Source of the DNA: Caulobacter mirabilis
GTDB lineage: Bacteria > Pseudomonadota > Alphaproteobacteria > Caulobacterales > Caulobacteraceae
NCBI RefSeq assembly: GCF_002749615.1
Contig: NZ_CP024201.1
Location: 3,515,001-3,579,000 of the forward strand
DNA: 64,000 nucleotides
Direction of reading: 5' to 3'
Shown here: positions 48,232-60,084 of the stretch, in pieces
How the letters are laid out: every line of letters begins with the position of its first letter
How positions within the stretch are numbered: position 1 is the first letter of the stretch
Notes under the pieces: model-generated
Told to the model about the DNA's origin: nothing
The model's database searches: none
Seen by the model: only the letters and a program-made list of their open reading frames with translations
Position numbers and translations under genes: made by a program

Positions 48232-49734
48232 ATGCCCTTCCTGCCCCGCGCCGATCTGGTCCCGAACACGGTCGCCTATGAGAACGAGCCGCTGGTCAAG
48301 GCGACCGGCTTCCGCGAGTACGATGCGCGCTGGCTGTTCGGTCCGGAGATCAACCTGCTGGGCGTCCAGGCGCTGGGCCTGGGCCTGGGCACCTACATCC
48401 ATGAGCTGGGCCAATCGAAGATCGTGGTCGGCCACGACTTCCGGTCCTACTCGCAGTCGATCAAACAGGCCCTGACCCTGGGCCTAGTCGCCGCCGGCTG
48501 CGAGGTGCTGGACATCGGCCTGGCCCTGTCGCCCACCGCCTACTACGCCCAGTTCGACCTCGACGCGCCCTGCGTGGCCATGGTCACCGCCAGCCACAAC
48601 GAGAACGGCTGGACCGGCGTGAAGATGGGCGCGAACCGTCCGCTGACCTTCGGCCCCGACGAGATGACCCGCCTGAAGGACATTGTCCTGAACGGCCAGT
48701 TCGTCGAGCGCGAGGGCGGCCGGATCGTCCGCGTCGACGGCGTGGCCGAGCGCTACGTCGATGACGTCGCCCGCCGCGCCGACATCAAGCGCCCGCTGAA
48801 GGTCGTCGCCGCCTGCGGCAACGGCACCGCCGGGGCCTTCGTGCCGGAAGCCCTGCGCAAGATGGGCGTGGCGGTCGTGATCGAGATGGACTGCGACCTC
48901 GACTGGACCTTCCCCAAGTACAATCCCAACCCCGAAGACCACGAGATGCTCCAAGCCATGGCCAAGGCCGTGAAGGAGCACGGCGCCGACCTGGCCCTGG
49001 GCTTCGACGGCGACGGCGACCGCTGCGGCGTGGTCGACAACACCGGCGAGGAGATCTTCGCCGACAAGATGGGCCTGATGCTGGCCCGCGACTTGGCCCC
49101 GCTGAACAAGGGCGCGACCTTCATCGTCGATGTGAAGTCGACCGGCCTGTTCGCCACCGACCCGGTGCTGGCCGAGAACGGCTGCACCACCGTCTACTGG
49201 AAGACCGGCCACAGCTACATCAAGCGCAAGACGGCCGAGATCGGCGCCCTGGCCGGGTTCGAGAAAAGCGGCCACTTCTTCCTGAACGAACCGCTGGGCC
49301 GGGGCTATGACTGCGGCCTGACCGCCGCGGCCGCGATCCTGACCATGCTGGACCGCAACCCGGACAAGACGCTGTCCCAGCTCAAGGACGCGCTGCCGAT
49401 CGCCTACACCTCGCTGACCATGAGCCCGCACTGCGCCGATGAGCTCAAGTACGGCGTCGTCGAGAAGGTGGTGCGGGAATACCAGGATCTGGCCGCCGCC
49501 GGCGGGACGATCCTGGGCCGCAAGATCGTCGACGTGATCACCGTGAACGGCGTCCGGGTGGCGCTGGAGGACGGCAGTTGGGTGCTGGTCCGGGCCTCGT
49601 CGAACAAGCCGGAACTGGTGGTGGTCGTCGAGAGCACCGGCTCGGCCGACGATATGCGCGCCCTGTTCCGCGAGGAAGTGAAGCCCCGTCTGGCCAAGTA
49701 CGCCGAGGTCGGCGCCTACAACCAGGAAGTCTGA
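48232..49734 (+). CDS. Phosphomannomutase/phosphoglucomutase
   Basis: A 500-residue alpha-D-phosphohexomutase with the phosphoserine loop TASHNENGW, the Mg site GFDGDGDRC, the sugar-binding loop around GFEKSGHFF, and the C-terminal phosphate loop RASSNKPELVVVVE. This is the AlgC/ManB type that converts mannose-6-P to mannose-1-P (and glucose-6-P to glucose-1-P). It supplies the nearby ManC and GalU. Confidence 0.93.
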   Translation: MPFLPRADLVPNTVAYENEPLVKATGFREYDARWLFGPEINLLGVQALGLGLGTYIHELGQSKIVVGHDFRSYSQSIKQALTLGLVAAGCEVLDIGLALSPTAYYAQFDLDAPCVAMVTASHNENGWTGVKMGANRPLTFGPDEMTRLKDIVLNGQFVEREGGRIVRVDGVAERYVDDVARRADIKRPLKVVAACGNGTAGAFVPEALRKMGVAVVIEMDCDLDWTFPKYNPNPEDHEMLQAMAKAVKEHGADLALGFDGDGDRCGVVDNTGEEIFADKMGLMLARDLAPLNKGATFIVDVKSTGLFATDPVLAENGCTTVYWKTGHSYIKRKTAEIGALAGFEKSGHFFLNEPLGRGYDCGLTAAAAILTMLDRNPDKTLSQLKDALPIAYTSLTMSPHCADELKYGVVEKVVREYQDLAAAGGTILGRKIVDVITVNGVRVALEDGSWVLVRASSNKPELVVVVESTGSADDMRALFREEVKPRLAKYAEVGAYNQEV

Positions 49735-49812
49735 CGATCGGTCGCCTTCCGCCGGGTCCGCCCGGCTGTTAGGAGGCGGCTTCGCGAACCGGATCAGAGA
49801 AAGGTCGGCTCC

Positions 49813-51117
49813 ATGCGCGTTACCATGATCGGCACCGGCTATGTCGGCCTGGTGTCCGGCGCCTGCTTCGCCGATTTCGGCCACGATGTCGTCTGCATCG
49901 ACAAGGACGCCGGCAAGATCGACCGCCTGAACAAGGGGGAGATTCCGATCTACGAGCCCGGCCTGGAGGATCTGGTCGAGCGCAACGTTCGGGAAGGCCG
50001 CCTGAGCTTCACGGTCGAGGGCGCCGAAGCGATCCGCAGCGCCGAGGCGGTGTTCATCGCCGTCGGCACGCCCTCGCGCCGCGGCGACGGTCATGCCGAC
50101 CTGAGCTACGTCCACGCCGCCGCCGAGGAGATCGCCGGCCTGATCGACGGCTTCACCGTGATTGTCACCAAGTCGACCGTTCCGGTCGGCACCGGCGACG
50201 AGATCGAAGCCATCATCCGCAAAGCCCGTCCCGACGCCCAGTTCGCGGTGGTCTCCAACCCCGAGTTCCTGCGCGAAGGCGCGGCGATCGAGGACTTCAA
50301 GCGGCCCGACCGCGTCGTGGTCGGCACCGATGACGCGCGCGCCCAGGCGGTGATGCGGGAACTCTACCGTCCGCTGTTCCTGAACGAGACCCCGATCCTG
50401 TTCACCGGCCGCCGAACCAGCGAGCTGATCAAGTACGCGGCCAACGCCTTCCTGGCGATGAAGATCACCTTCATCAACGAGATCGCCGACCTCTGCGAGG
50501 CCGTCGGCGCCGACGTGCAGCAGGTCGCCAAGGGCATCGGCCTGGACAAGCGGATCGGCGGCAAGTTCCTCAACGCCGGCCCCGGCTATGGCGGCAGCTG
50601 CTTCCCGAAGGACACCCTGGCCCTGGTCCGCACCGCCAGCGACGCCGGCTCGCCCGTGCGACTGATCGAGACCACGGTGGCGATCAACGACTCGCGCAAG
50701 AAGGCCATGGCCGGCAAGGTCGCCGACGCCCTGGACGGCGAGCTGAAGGGCAAGACCGTCGGCGTCCTGGGCCTGACCTTCAAGCCCAACACCGACGACA
50801 TGCGCGACGCCCCCAGCCTCGACATCATCCCCGCCCTACAGGCGATGGGGGCGACAGTGCAGGCCTTCGACCCGGAAGGCCACGAGGCGCGCCAGATGCT
50901 GCGCGACGTGGACTTCAAGGCCAACCCCTACGAGGCGGTCGAGGGCGCCGACGTCGCCGTGATCATCACCGAATGGGACCAGTTCCGCGCGCTCGACCTC
51001 GACCGCATGAAGCTGCTGATGAAGAAGCCGGTGGTGGTCGACCTGCGCAACATCTATCGCCAGGACGAGATGGAACGCCGCGGCTTCCGCTACGCGAGCA
51101 TCGGCCGCGGGGCCTAG
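49813..51117 (+). CDS. ugd: UDP-glucose 6-dehydrogenase
   Basis: The 434-residue NAD-dependent enzyme begins with GTGYVGLVSGACFADFGHDV, the Rossmann fold, and has the catalytic Cys in GPGYGGSCFPKDTLAL plus the KSTVPVGTG loop. It makes UDP-glucuronate for polysaccharides, using the UDP-glucose from GalU. GAGAAAGG precedes the ATG. Confidence 0.95.
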   Translation: MRVTMIGTGYVGLVSGACFADFGHDVVCIDKDAGKIDRLNKGEIPIYEPGLEDLVERNVREGRLSFTVEGAEAIRSAEAVFIAVGTPSRRGDGHADLSYVHAAAEEIAGLIDGFTVIVTKSTVPVGTGDEIEAIIRKARPDAQFAVVSNPEFLREGAAIEDFKRPDRVVVGTDDARAQAVMRELYRPLFLNETPILFTGRRTSELIKYAANAFLAMKITFINEIADLCEAVGADVQQVAKGIGLDKRIGGKFLNAGPGYGGSCFPKDTLALVRTASDAGSPVRLIETTVAINDSRKKAMAGKVADALDGELKGKTVGVLGLTFKPNTDDMRDAPSLDIIPALQAMGATVQAFDPEGHEARQMLRDVDFKANPYEAVEGADVAVIITEWDQFRALDLDRMKLLMKKPVVVDLRNIYRQDEMERRGFRYASIGRGA

Positions 51118-51265
51118 TCCGACGACGGGCCGGCCAGCCGCTTGGCCAAGCGCCGGCGTTCGGTCTCGGCGTACGTCAGCCCGATGGCGGCCTCATAGGC
51201 TTCTCGGCGGCTTTCCCCGCTCCCTCCCCCGCCGTAGCATCGCCAAAAAAGGGGAGACTCCGGGC

Positions 51266-51967
51266 ATGTGGGTGCTGTTGGGGGTGCTGGCGGTGGTCCT
51301 GGGCTTCGCGCTCAGGCTCAATCCGCTGCTGACGGTGGTGATCGCGGCGCTGGTCACCGGCCTGGCCGCGCTGATCGCGCCGGGGCTGACGCCGGTCATG
51401 CTGTGGCACGGCGCGGTCGACACGCTGGCCGTGCTCGGCAAGGCCTTCAAGGACAACCGCTACATCAGCGTCACCTGGCTGATCCTGCCGCTGATCGGGC
51501 TGCTGGAGCGGGAGGGTCTGCAGGAGCGGGCCAAGACGCTGATCCAGCGCCTGAAGTCGGCGACGACCGGCCGGCTGCTGCTGATCTACATGGTCATCCG
51601 CCAGGGCACGGCCGCGCTGGGCCTGACCTCGCTGGGCGGCCACCCTCAGATGGTCCGGCCGCTGATCGCGCCGATGGCCGAGGCCGCCGCCGAGGCGCAG
51701 GATCCGAACCTGTCCGACCAGAGCCGCAACCGGGTGAAGGCCTTCGCCGCCGCCACCGACAACATCGGCCTGTTCTTCGGCGAGGACATCTTCATCGCCA
51801 TCGCCTCGATCCTGCTGATCAAGGGCTTCCTGGAGACCAACGGCATCATCGTCCAGCCGCTGCACCTGTCGGTCTGGGCGATCCCGACGGCGATCGTGGC
51901 CCTGCTGGTCCACGGCGGCCGGCTGATGCTGCTCGACCGCCGCCTGCGCAAGGAGGCCGGGCTGTGA
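51266..51967 (+). CDS. DUF969 membrane protein
   Basis: A 233-residue inner-membrane protein with about six helices and DUF969 motifs (LPLIGLLEREGLQERAKTLI, TSLGGHPQMVRPLIAPMAEA, NIGLFFGEDIFIA). It overlaps the DUF979 gene by four bases (GTGA). DUF969-DUF979 pairs are found in diverse bacteria, often near pyroglutamyl peptidase genes, and are probably two halves of a transporter, but no role is proven to my knowledge. Confidence 0.9.
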   Translation: MWVLLGVLAVVLGFALRLNPLLTVVIAALVTGLAALIAPGLTPVMLWHGAVDTLAVLGKAFKDNRYISVTWLILPLIGLLEREGLQERAKTLIQRLKSATTGRLLLIYMVIRQGTAALGLTSLGGHPQMVRPLIAPMAEAAAEAQDPNLSDQSRNRVKAFAAATDNIGLFFGEDIFIAIASILLIKGFLETNGIIVQPLHLSVWAIPTAIVALLVHGGRLMLLDRRLRKEAGL

Positions 51968-52914
51968 TCGGGCTCTCCGTCCTCTATGTCGTCGCCGGCC
52001 TGATGTTCGCCCTGTTCGCGATCGGCTCGGCGACCGACCGCACCAACCCCAGGCGCTGGGGCAACACGGCGTTCTGGACCCTGTTCGCGGTCAGCTTCCT
52101 GGCCGGCTCCTGGCTGCCGGACGTGGTCAACGGCCTGATCCTGGTCGCCATGGCCCTGGTCGCCGGCTTCAACTGGATGGGCCGCGGCCAGCCGGCGCCG
52201 CAGACCGACCGCGCCGAGCGCGCCGAGCGCTGGGGCGACCGGCTGTTCGTCCCGGCCCTGATCCCGCCGATCGTCACCCTGGCCGGGACGCTCTGGCTCA
52301 AGCACGTCTCGATCGGCGGCCAGCCCCTGGTCGATCCCAAGCAGGTGACGCTGATCTCGCTGGGGGCCGGCATCCTGCTGGCCACGGCGACGGCGATGAT
52401 CATGTTCCGCGCCCGGCCCGCGGTCGCGCTCTCGGAAGGCCGGCGGCTGATGGACTCGGTCGGCTGGGCGGCGCTGCTGCCCCAGGCGCTGGCCGCCCTG
52501 GGCGCGGTGTTCGCCGTCGCCAAGGTCGGCGACGTGATCGGCGGGATCGCGACCGACTGGCTGCCGCTGGATGGGCCGCTGGCCTCGGTCTGCGCCTATA
52601 CCCTGGGGATGGCGCTGTTCACCATGGTCATGGGCAACGCCTTCGCCGCCTTCCCGGTGATGACCGCCGCCATCGCCCTGCCCCTGATCATCGGCAAGCA
52701 CGGCGGCGATCCGGCCATCGTCTGCGCCATCGGCATGCTGTCGGGCTTCTGCGGCACGCTGATGACCCCGATGGCGGCCAACTTCAACATCGTGCCCGCC
52801 GCCCTGCTGGAGCTTCCCGACCGCAACGGCGTCATCCGCGCCCAGATTCCGACCGCTCTCATCCTGCTGATCGCCAATACGGTGCTGATGTATGTCCTCG
52901 CCTTCCGTTTCTGA
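51964..52914 (+). CDS. DUF979 membrane protein
   Basis: A 316-residue protein with eight or nine helices and the DUF979 motifs (VVNGLILVAMALVAGFNWMG, MGNAFAAFPVMTAAIALPL, GFCGTLMTPMAANFNIVPAAL). The last motif resembles dicarboxylate/ion-transporter-type loops. GTG start overlaps the DUF969 stop. Its own end overlaps the DUF2891 start by 23 bases. Confidence 0.9.
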   Translation: MIGLSVLYVVAGLMFALFAIGSATDRTNPRRWGNTAFWTLFAVSFLAGSWLPDVVNGLILVAMALVAGFNWMGRGQPAPQTDRAERAERWGDRLFVPALIPPIVTLAGTLWLKHVSIGGQPLVDPKQVTLISLGAGILLATATAMIMFRARPAVALSEGRRLMDSVGWAALLPQALAALGAVFAVAKVGDVIGGIATDWLPLDGPLASVCAYTLGMALFTMVMGNAFAAFPVMTAAIALPLIIGKHGGDPAIVCAIGMLSGFCGTLMTPMAANFNIVPAALLELPDRNGVIRAQIPTALILLIANTVLMYVLAFRF

Positions 52915-53914
52915 GACCCGCCTGACGCCGCAGATCGCCAGCCGCTTCGCCGGCATCGTGCTGGGCCACGTGACGCGCGCGTACCCGCATAAGGCCGATC
53001 ACGTCTTCAACGGCCCGGAGGACGTCGCGCCCCACCGCGAGCACCATCCGATCTTCTTCGGCAGCTTCGACTGGCACAGCTGCGTCCACGGCTACTGGAG
53101 CCTGGCCGCGCTGCTGCGGCGGTATCCCGACATGCCGGAGGCGCCGGCCATCCACGCCCTGTTCGCCGACAGTTTCACGGCCGAGAAGGTCGAGGGCGAG
53201 CGCGCCTATCTCGACCGGCCGCTCAGCGGCGTGTTCGAACGTCCCTACGGCTGGGCCTGGCTGCTGAAGCTGGCGGCGGAACTGCGCGCGCACGACGACC
53301 CGACGGCCTACGAGACGCTTCGCCCCCTCGCCAACGCCTTCGCCGACCGGTTCAAGGCCTTCCTGCCCAAGGCGACCTATCCGCTGCGGGCCGGCGTCCA
53401 CACCAACACCGCCTTCGCCCTGCGCCTGGCGATGGACTACGCCCACGCCTGCGGCGATCCCGACCTGACCGTGCTGGCGATGGAGACGGCCCGCGGCTGG
53501 TACGCCGGCGACAAGGCCTGCCAGGCCTGGGAGCCGAGCGGCGACGAATTCCTCTCGCCGGCCCTGATGGAGGCCGAATGCCTGCGCCGCATGCTGCCGG
53601 CCGAGGCCTTCGGCGCCTGGTTCGCCGACTTCCTGCCGGACCTCGCCGAGCGCCGCCCCGCGACGCTGTTCACGCCCGCGACGGTCAGCGACCGCACCGA
53701 CGGCAAGATCGCCCACCTGGACGGCCTGAACCTCAGCCGCGCCTGGTGCTGGCGCGGAATCGCCGGAGCTCTGCCCGAAGGCGATCCGGCCCGCGCCGTC
53801 GCCCTGGAAGCCGCCGAGACGCACCTGGCCGACGCCCTGCCCCATGTGGCCGGCGACTATATGGGCGAGCACTGGCTGGTCAGCTTCGCCCTGCTGGCGC
53901 TTCTGGAGGGCTAG
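52892..53914 (+). CDS. DUF2891 protein
   Basis: A 340-residue soluble protein with an alpha-helical toroid look (FDWHSCVHGYWSLAALLRRYP, NPFYGWAWLLKL-like PYGWAWLLKLAAEL, HTNTAFALRLAMDYA). The family is uncharacterised; glycosidase-like alpha/alpha folds are possible. It completes the operon, suggesting it acts on the transported substrate. The stop overlaps the convergent MAPEG gene. Confidence 0.87.
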   Translation: MSSPSVSETRLTPQIASRFAGIVLGHVTRAYPHKADHVFNGPEDVAPHREHHPIFFGSFDWHSCVHGYWSLAALLRRYPDMPEAPAIHALFADSFTAEKVEGERAYLDRPLSGVFERPYGWAWLLKLAAELRAHDDPTAYETLRPLANAFADRFKAFLPKATYPLRAGVHTNTAFALRLAMDYAHACGDPDLTVLAMETARGWYAGDKACQAWEPSGDEFLSPALMEAECLRRMLPAEAFGAWFADFLPDLAERRPATLFTPATVSDRTDGKIAHLDGLNLSRAWCWRGIAGALPEGDPARAVALEAAETHLADALPHVAGDYMGEHWLVSFALLALLEG

Positions 53915-54339
53915 GCCGCGCTCGGCCAGACGCGGATGGCGAACACCGTCCAGAGCATGACCAGGACGACGTTGCTGGCGGCGAACAGCGCCAGGCGGTG
54001 GATGACCCGGTTGTAGGTCAGGTGCACCAGGCTGTGCAGCGCGCGCACCGCGACGTAAGCCCAAGCCAGGCCGACCGCGAGGCCGTCGACATTGCCGGTC
54101 ACGAACAACGCCCCGCAGACGACGTAGAACAGAACCGGCAGCTCGAGCAGATTCATGTAGTTGCGGTTGGCCAGAGCCACGTGGCCAGGCACGGCGGCGG
54201 ACTCGCCGAGCGCGAAATCGTCGGGACCGACTTCCTTCCGGAACACGGCCCGGAACCGACGCATCGGGATCAGGACCAGGACCAGGAAGGTCAGGAACGC
54301 CATGCCGAGAACCGGCAGGAAGATGGACTCTTGAGTCAC
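53911..54339 (-). CDS. MAPEG-family membrane protein
   Basis: A 142-residue protein with four helices and the MAPEG signature (NRNYMNLLELPVLFYVVCG, RALHSLVHLTYNRVIHRL). The family includes glutathione-dependent microsomal enzymes; the bacterial ones are mostly uncharacterised. Confidence 0.87.
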   Translation of the reverse strand: MTQESIFLPVLGMAFLTFLVLVLIPMRRFRAVFRKEVGPDDFALGESAAVPGHVALANRNYMNLLELPVLFYVVCGALFVTGNVDGLAVGLAWAYVAVRALHSLVHLTYNRVIHRLALFAASNVVLVMLWTVFAIRVWPSAA

Positions 54340-54410
54340 GTCGGCTCCCCCATGCGGCCGCGGTCCTGTTTCGTCCTTCGCCCCGCGCGGCCGGGCGGGG
54401 CGTCGCCAGG

Positions 54411-55769
54411 CTAGATCGGCGCGGCGGCCTTCACCGCGCCGGCGATCTCCTTGACCAGTTCGGCGACCAGGGCCTCGTCGTCGCCCTCGGCCATGACGCG
54501 GATCAGGGGCTCAGTGCCCGAGGCGCGGACCAGGACCCGGCCGCCGCCGTTCAGGCGCTGCTCGGCCGCCGCGATCGCCGCCTTGACGCCGGCGTGCTCC
54601 AGCGGCTTGCCGCCCTTGGCGAAGCGGACGTTCTCGAGCAGCTGCGGCACCGGGTCGAACTGGCGGGCCAGGGCGCTCATCGGCTGGCCGGACTCGACCA
54701 GCACCGCCAGCACCTGCAGCGCCGCGATCAGGCCGTCGCCGGTGGTCGAGAAGTCGGACAGGATCACATGGCCGGATTGCTCGCCGCCCAGGTTGAATCC
54801 GCCGGCCTTCATCCGCTCCATCACATGGCGGTCGCCGACCGGGGTCCGCTCGAGCTTCAGTCCCCTGCCGGTCATGAAGCGCTCGAGGCCGAGGTTCGAC
54901 ATCACGGTGGCGACTACGCCGCCGCCCTTCAGCCGGTCCTCGCGCGCCCAGGCGCCGGCGACGATGGCCATGATCTGGTCGCCGTCGACCACCTGACCGG
55001 TCTCGTCGCAGATCGTCACGCGATCGGCGTCGCCGTCCAGGGCGATGCCGATGTCGGCGCGATACTCGCGGACCGCATTGGCCATGGCGGCCGGATAGGT
55101 CGAGCCGCATTCCTCGTTGATGTTGAAGCCGTTCGGGTCGACCCCGACCTTGATCACCTCGGCGCCCAGTTCGTAGAGCACCGCCGGCGCGACCTTGTAT
55201 CCGGCGCCGTTGGCGCAATCGATCACGATCCGCAGGCCGTTCAGACTGAGGCGACGCGGGAAGGTCGCCTTGGCGATCTCGACGTAACGCGCCTGGGAGT
55301 CGTCGACGCGCTGCACCCGGCCGAGATCGGCGGGCGCCACGAGGCCCTCCTGTAGACCCTCGTGCATGTTGCGCTCGATCTCGATCTCGCGGTCGTCCGA
55401 GAGCTTGTAGCCGTCAGGGCCGAACAGCTTGATGCCGTTGTCGCTGTAGGCGTTGTGCGACGCGCTGATCATCACGCCCAGATCGGCGCGCATCGACCGC
55501 GTCATCATCGCCACCGCCGGCGTCGGCAGCGGGCCGAACAGGCGCACGTCCATGCCCATGCTGGTGAACCCCGCCACCAGGGCCGGCTCGACCATGTACC
55601 CCGACAGCCGGGTGTCCTTGCCGATCACGACCAGGGGCCTGCGTCCATGATCGCGGCGGAACAGTTTGCCGGCGGCCAGGCCCACGCGCAGCGCGACCTC
55701 GGCGGTCATCGGATAGCTGTTGGCCTGTCCACGGATGCCGTCGGTTCCGAAGTAGTTTCGCTTGGTCAT
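54411..55769 (-). CDS. glmM: Phosphoglucosamine mutase
   Basis: The 452-residue enzyme starts [20 protein letters not shown] and has the phosphoserine loop [17 protein letters not shown], the Mg site ALDGDADRV, and the C-terminal [11 protein letters not shown]. It converts glucosamine-6-P to glucosamine-1-P for peptidoglycan. It is divergent from glmS, whose product feeds it. AGGGA lies upstream of the ATG. Confidence 0.97.
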   Translation of the reverse strand: MTKRNYFGTDGIRGQANSYPMTAEVALRVGLAAGKLFRRDHGRRPLVVIGKDTRLSGYMVEPALVAGFTSMGMDVRLFGPLPTPAVAMMTRSMRADLGVMISASHNAYSDNGIKLFGPDGYKLSDDREIEIERNMHEGLQEGLVAPADLGRVQRVDDSQARYVEIAKATFPRRLSLNGLRIVIDCANGAGYKVAPAVLYELGAEVIKVGVDPNGFNINEECGSTYPAAMANAVREYRADIGIALDGDADRVTICDETGQVVDGDQIMAIVAGAWAREDRLKGGGVVATVMSNLGLERFMTGRGLKLERTPVGDRHVMERMKAGGFNLGGEQSGHVILSDFSTTGDGLIAALQVLAVLVESGQPMSALARQFDPVPQLLENVRFAKGGKPLEHAGVKAAIAAAEQRLNGGGRVLVRASGTEPLIRVMAEGDDEALVAELVKEIAGAVKAAAPI

Positions 55770-55914
55770 GTCGATATCCCTGCGCATACGCCGCGCAACA
55801 GTCTGCAACGCACTTTTATACCGAACCGCGGTGCGCCGATGCTAAAGCCCCCGGCGCGGGATTCGTTCTTCCCGACAGTTCTTATCCTCTTCCAGCGGAA
55901 TCGGCGAAACTGGC

Positions 55915-57735
<1,821 letters not shown>

Positions 57736-57831
57736 GCGCCGGGAACACTCGCCATCCGCGCCGCGTTAGGGGATCGCCCGGCTGGGACGGGCTCCCCGAT
57801 CGGAGAGTGCAGCGTGGACGGATCGCACTCA

Positions 57832-57850
57832 CAACTCGCGAGAGTTGACT
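57832..57850 (+). promoter_or_regulatory. Palindrome and -35-like element upstream of manC fusion
   Basis: CAACTC-GCGA-GAGTTG is a perfect inverted repeat overlapping TTGACT (57845-57850). The following -10 is weak. It lies 50 bases before the preferred TTG start. Confidence 0.4.
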
Positions 57851-57897
57851 CGCGCGGACAATTCAACCATTGCGTCAATCCGGGGGAGACTTCGGGC

Positions 57898-60084
57898 TTG
57901 CGCATCTATCCCGTCATCATGTGCGGCGGCGCCGGGTCGCGCCTGTGGCCGGTGTCGCGGCCTTCGCGACCGAAGCAGTTCGTTTCGCTCGATGGCCAGG
58001 CGACCATCTTCCAGCACACCGTCGAACGGGTCGCGGCCCTGGCCGCCGACCGGTCGCTGGTTGTCGTTTCCGGCGCTCGCTATGAAGCCATCCTAAGCCG
58101 CCAGCTGGCGGAAGTGGGGCTGGAGGCCTCGATGCTGCTCGAGCCGGAGCCGCGGGACTCCGGTCCGGCCATGGCCGCCGCCGCGGCCTACGTCGCCGAA
58201 ACCGATCCGGACGGGATCATCGCCGTCGTCGCGTCCGACCACCATGTCCCCGACGCCGACGCCTTCCGGCGGGCGATCGCCGTCGCCGGCCAGGCCGCCG
58301 CCGAGGGCTGGATCGTGACGCTGGGCGTTCGTCCCACGGGGCCGGCCACGGCCTACGGCTACATCCGGCCCGGCCCGGCCTCGGGCGAGGTTCTTCAGGT
58401 CGATCAGTTCGTCGAGAAGCCCGACCTCAACCGCGCCCTGGCGTTCCTGGACCAGGGCTGCCTCTGGAACAGCGGCAACTTCGTCGCGCGGGCGACCACC
58501 CTGCTGGAAGAGATCGCGCGCCACGCGCCCGGCCTGGCCGAGGCCGCGGGCGAAGCCCTCCGTTCGGCCCGTCGAACAGGCCGGAGCATTCGGCTGGGCG
58601 ACGCCTTCCTCGACGCGCCGCGGATCTCGATCGACTACGCGCTGATGGAGAAGACCGACAAGGCGGCCGTCCTTCCAGTGGCGTTTTCCTGGTCCGACCT
58701 GGGCGCCTGGGACGCCATCCATGCCGTCGGCGAGCATGACGACGCGGGGAACGTCGTGTCGGGAAACGCCATCCTGGTCGATTCCCACGATTGCCTGATC
58801 CGCAACGACGGGCCGCTCCGTGTCGCCGGCGTCGGCCTCCACGATCTGGCCATCGTCGCCGAGCCCGACGCGCTGTTGATCTGCGGACTCGACTCAAGCC
58901 AGTCGGTGAAGCTCATCGTCGATAGACTGACGGCCGCTCAGGCCCGGGAGCTGGACGTGCCCGCTGAACTCACCCTGACCGCCTGGCGCGACCGATACGA
59001 AGACTGGCTCAAGGCCAGCGCCCTGCCGCTGTGGTGGACGCTCGGCGCGGACTTCGACCACGGCGGCTTCCACGAAGCGCTCGACGAGCACGCCCGTCCG
59101 ATCCAGGCGGGACGGCGCTCGCGCGTCCAGACCCGCCAGGCCTATGTCTACGCCGTCGCCGCCGCCCAAGGCTGGTCCGGCCCCTGGCGACAGGCCGCGC
59201 TGCACGGACTGGACTTCTTCCTGGCCCACTACGCCCGCGAGGACGGCCGGTACGCCGCGCTGGTCGCCCCGGACGGCGCCGTGCTGGACGATACGCCGGT
59301 TCTCTACGATCAGGCGTTCGCGTTGCTGGCTATGGCCGCCGTCAGCCGCATCGCGCCGGAGCGGACCGACATCGGCGACCGGGCCGCCGCGCTGCTCAAG
59401 GGGCTGGAGCTGATGCGGGCGCCGGGCCGGGGCTTCCGCGAGAACGGACCCTGGCCTTTCCAGGCCAACGCCCAGATGCATCTGCTGGAATCGGCCCTGG
59501 CCTGGTTCGAGCTGACCGGCGGCGCCCAGTGGGGCGAACTGGCGGACGAGATCGTGGCGCTGGCCCTCGATCGCTTCGTCGATCCGAAGAGCGGGATCCT
59601 TCGGGAAGTCTACGACGAAACCTGGAGTCCCGCGGCCGGCGACGACGGCCGCTTCATCGAGCCTGGCCACCAGTTCGAATGGGCCTGGCTGCTGCACAGC
59701 TGGTCGCGGCTGCGCGGCGACCGCGCGGTCGGTGAAACGATCGAAGGCCTGGTCAAGGCCGGACGGGCGGGCGTCGATGCGGCGCGCGACGCCGCGGTCG
59801 ACGAACTCTGGGCGGATCTCTCCGTCAGGTCCGCCCGCGCCAGGCTCTGGCCGCAGACCGAGCGCCTGCGCACCGAGGTGATGATGGCGGAGCGGGGGTT
59901 CGCCAACGCGACGGAAGAGGCCGGCCAGGCCGCCCGGGGCCTCTGGCGCTATCTCGACACGACGGTCCCCGGCCTCTGGCGCGACAAGCAGACGGCCGAG
60001 GGCGACTTCCTGGAAGAACCCGCGCCCGCCAGTTCGCTCTACCATATCCTCGGCGCCGTCATGGCGCTGCAGGGCGTCCGCTAG
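57898..60084 (+). CDS. Mannose-1-phosphate guanylyltransferase fused to AGE-family isomerase
   Basis: About 728 residues. Residues ~1-330 are the ManC/XanB nucleotidyltransferase (YPVIMCGGAGSRLWPVSR, PKQF, VEKPDLNRAL, WNSGNF). From ~360 on is an alpha/alpha barrel of the N-acylglucosamine-2-epimerase/phosphomannose isomerase type (WWTLGADFDHGGFHEALDEH, GHQFEWAWLLHSW). Together they can turn fructose-6-P to mannose-6-P and mannose-1-P to GDP-mannose. I prefer TTG 57898 with GGGGGAG upstream; GTG 57814 in frame would add 28 poorly conserved residues. Confidence 0.85.
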   Translation: MRIYPVIMCGGAGSRLWPVSRPSRPKQFVSLDGQATIFQHTVERVAALAADRSLVVVSGARYEAILSRQLAEVGLEASMLLEPEPRDSGPAMAAAAAYVAETDPDGIIAVVASDHHVPDADAFRRAIAVAGQAAAEGWIVTLGVRPTGPATAYGYIRPGPASGEVLQVDQFVEKPDLNRALAFLDQGCLWNSGNFVARATTLLEEIARHAPGLAEAAGEALRSARRTGRSIRLGDAFLDAPRISIDYALMEKTDKAAVLPVAFSWSDLGAWDAIHAVGEHDDAGNVVSGNAILVDSHDCLIRNDGPLRVAGVGLHDLAIVAEPDALLICGLDSSQSVKLIVDRLTAAQARELDVPAELTLTAWRDRYEDWLKASALPLWWTLGADFDHGGFHEALDEHARPIQAGRRSRVQTRQAYVYAVAAAQGWSGPWRQAALHGLDFFLAHYAREDGRYAALVAPDGAVLDDTPVLYDQAFALLAMAAVSRIAPERTDIGDRAAALLKGLELMRAPGRGFRENGPWPFQANAQMHLLESALAWFELTGGAQWGELADEIVALALDRFVDPKSGILREVYDETWSPAAGDDGRFIEPGHQFEWAWLLHSWSRLRGDRAVGETIEGLVKAGRAGVDAARDAAVDELWADLSVRSARARLWPQTERLRTEVMMAERGFANATEEAGQAARGLWRYLDTTVPGLWRDKQTAEGDFLEEPAPASSLYHILGAVMALQGVR

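Noticed and set aside
51114..51203. Minus-strand frame after ugd reading RREAYEAAIGLTYAETERRR to a stop, resembling a protein C end.
   Set aside because: No start codon in frame and no family recognised; it may be a gene remnant, but about 30 codons are too few to call.
54376..54400. GC-rich hairpin (CGCCCCGC and GCGGGGCG arms) downstream of glmM as terminator.
   Set aside because: No T run on either strand and the loop is GC-rich; support is too thin.
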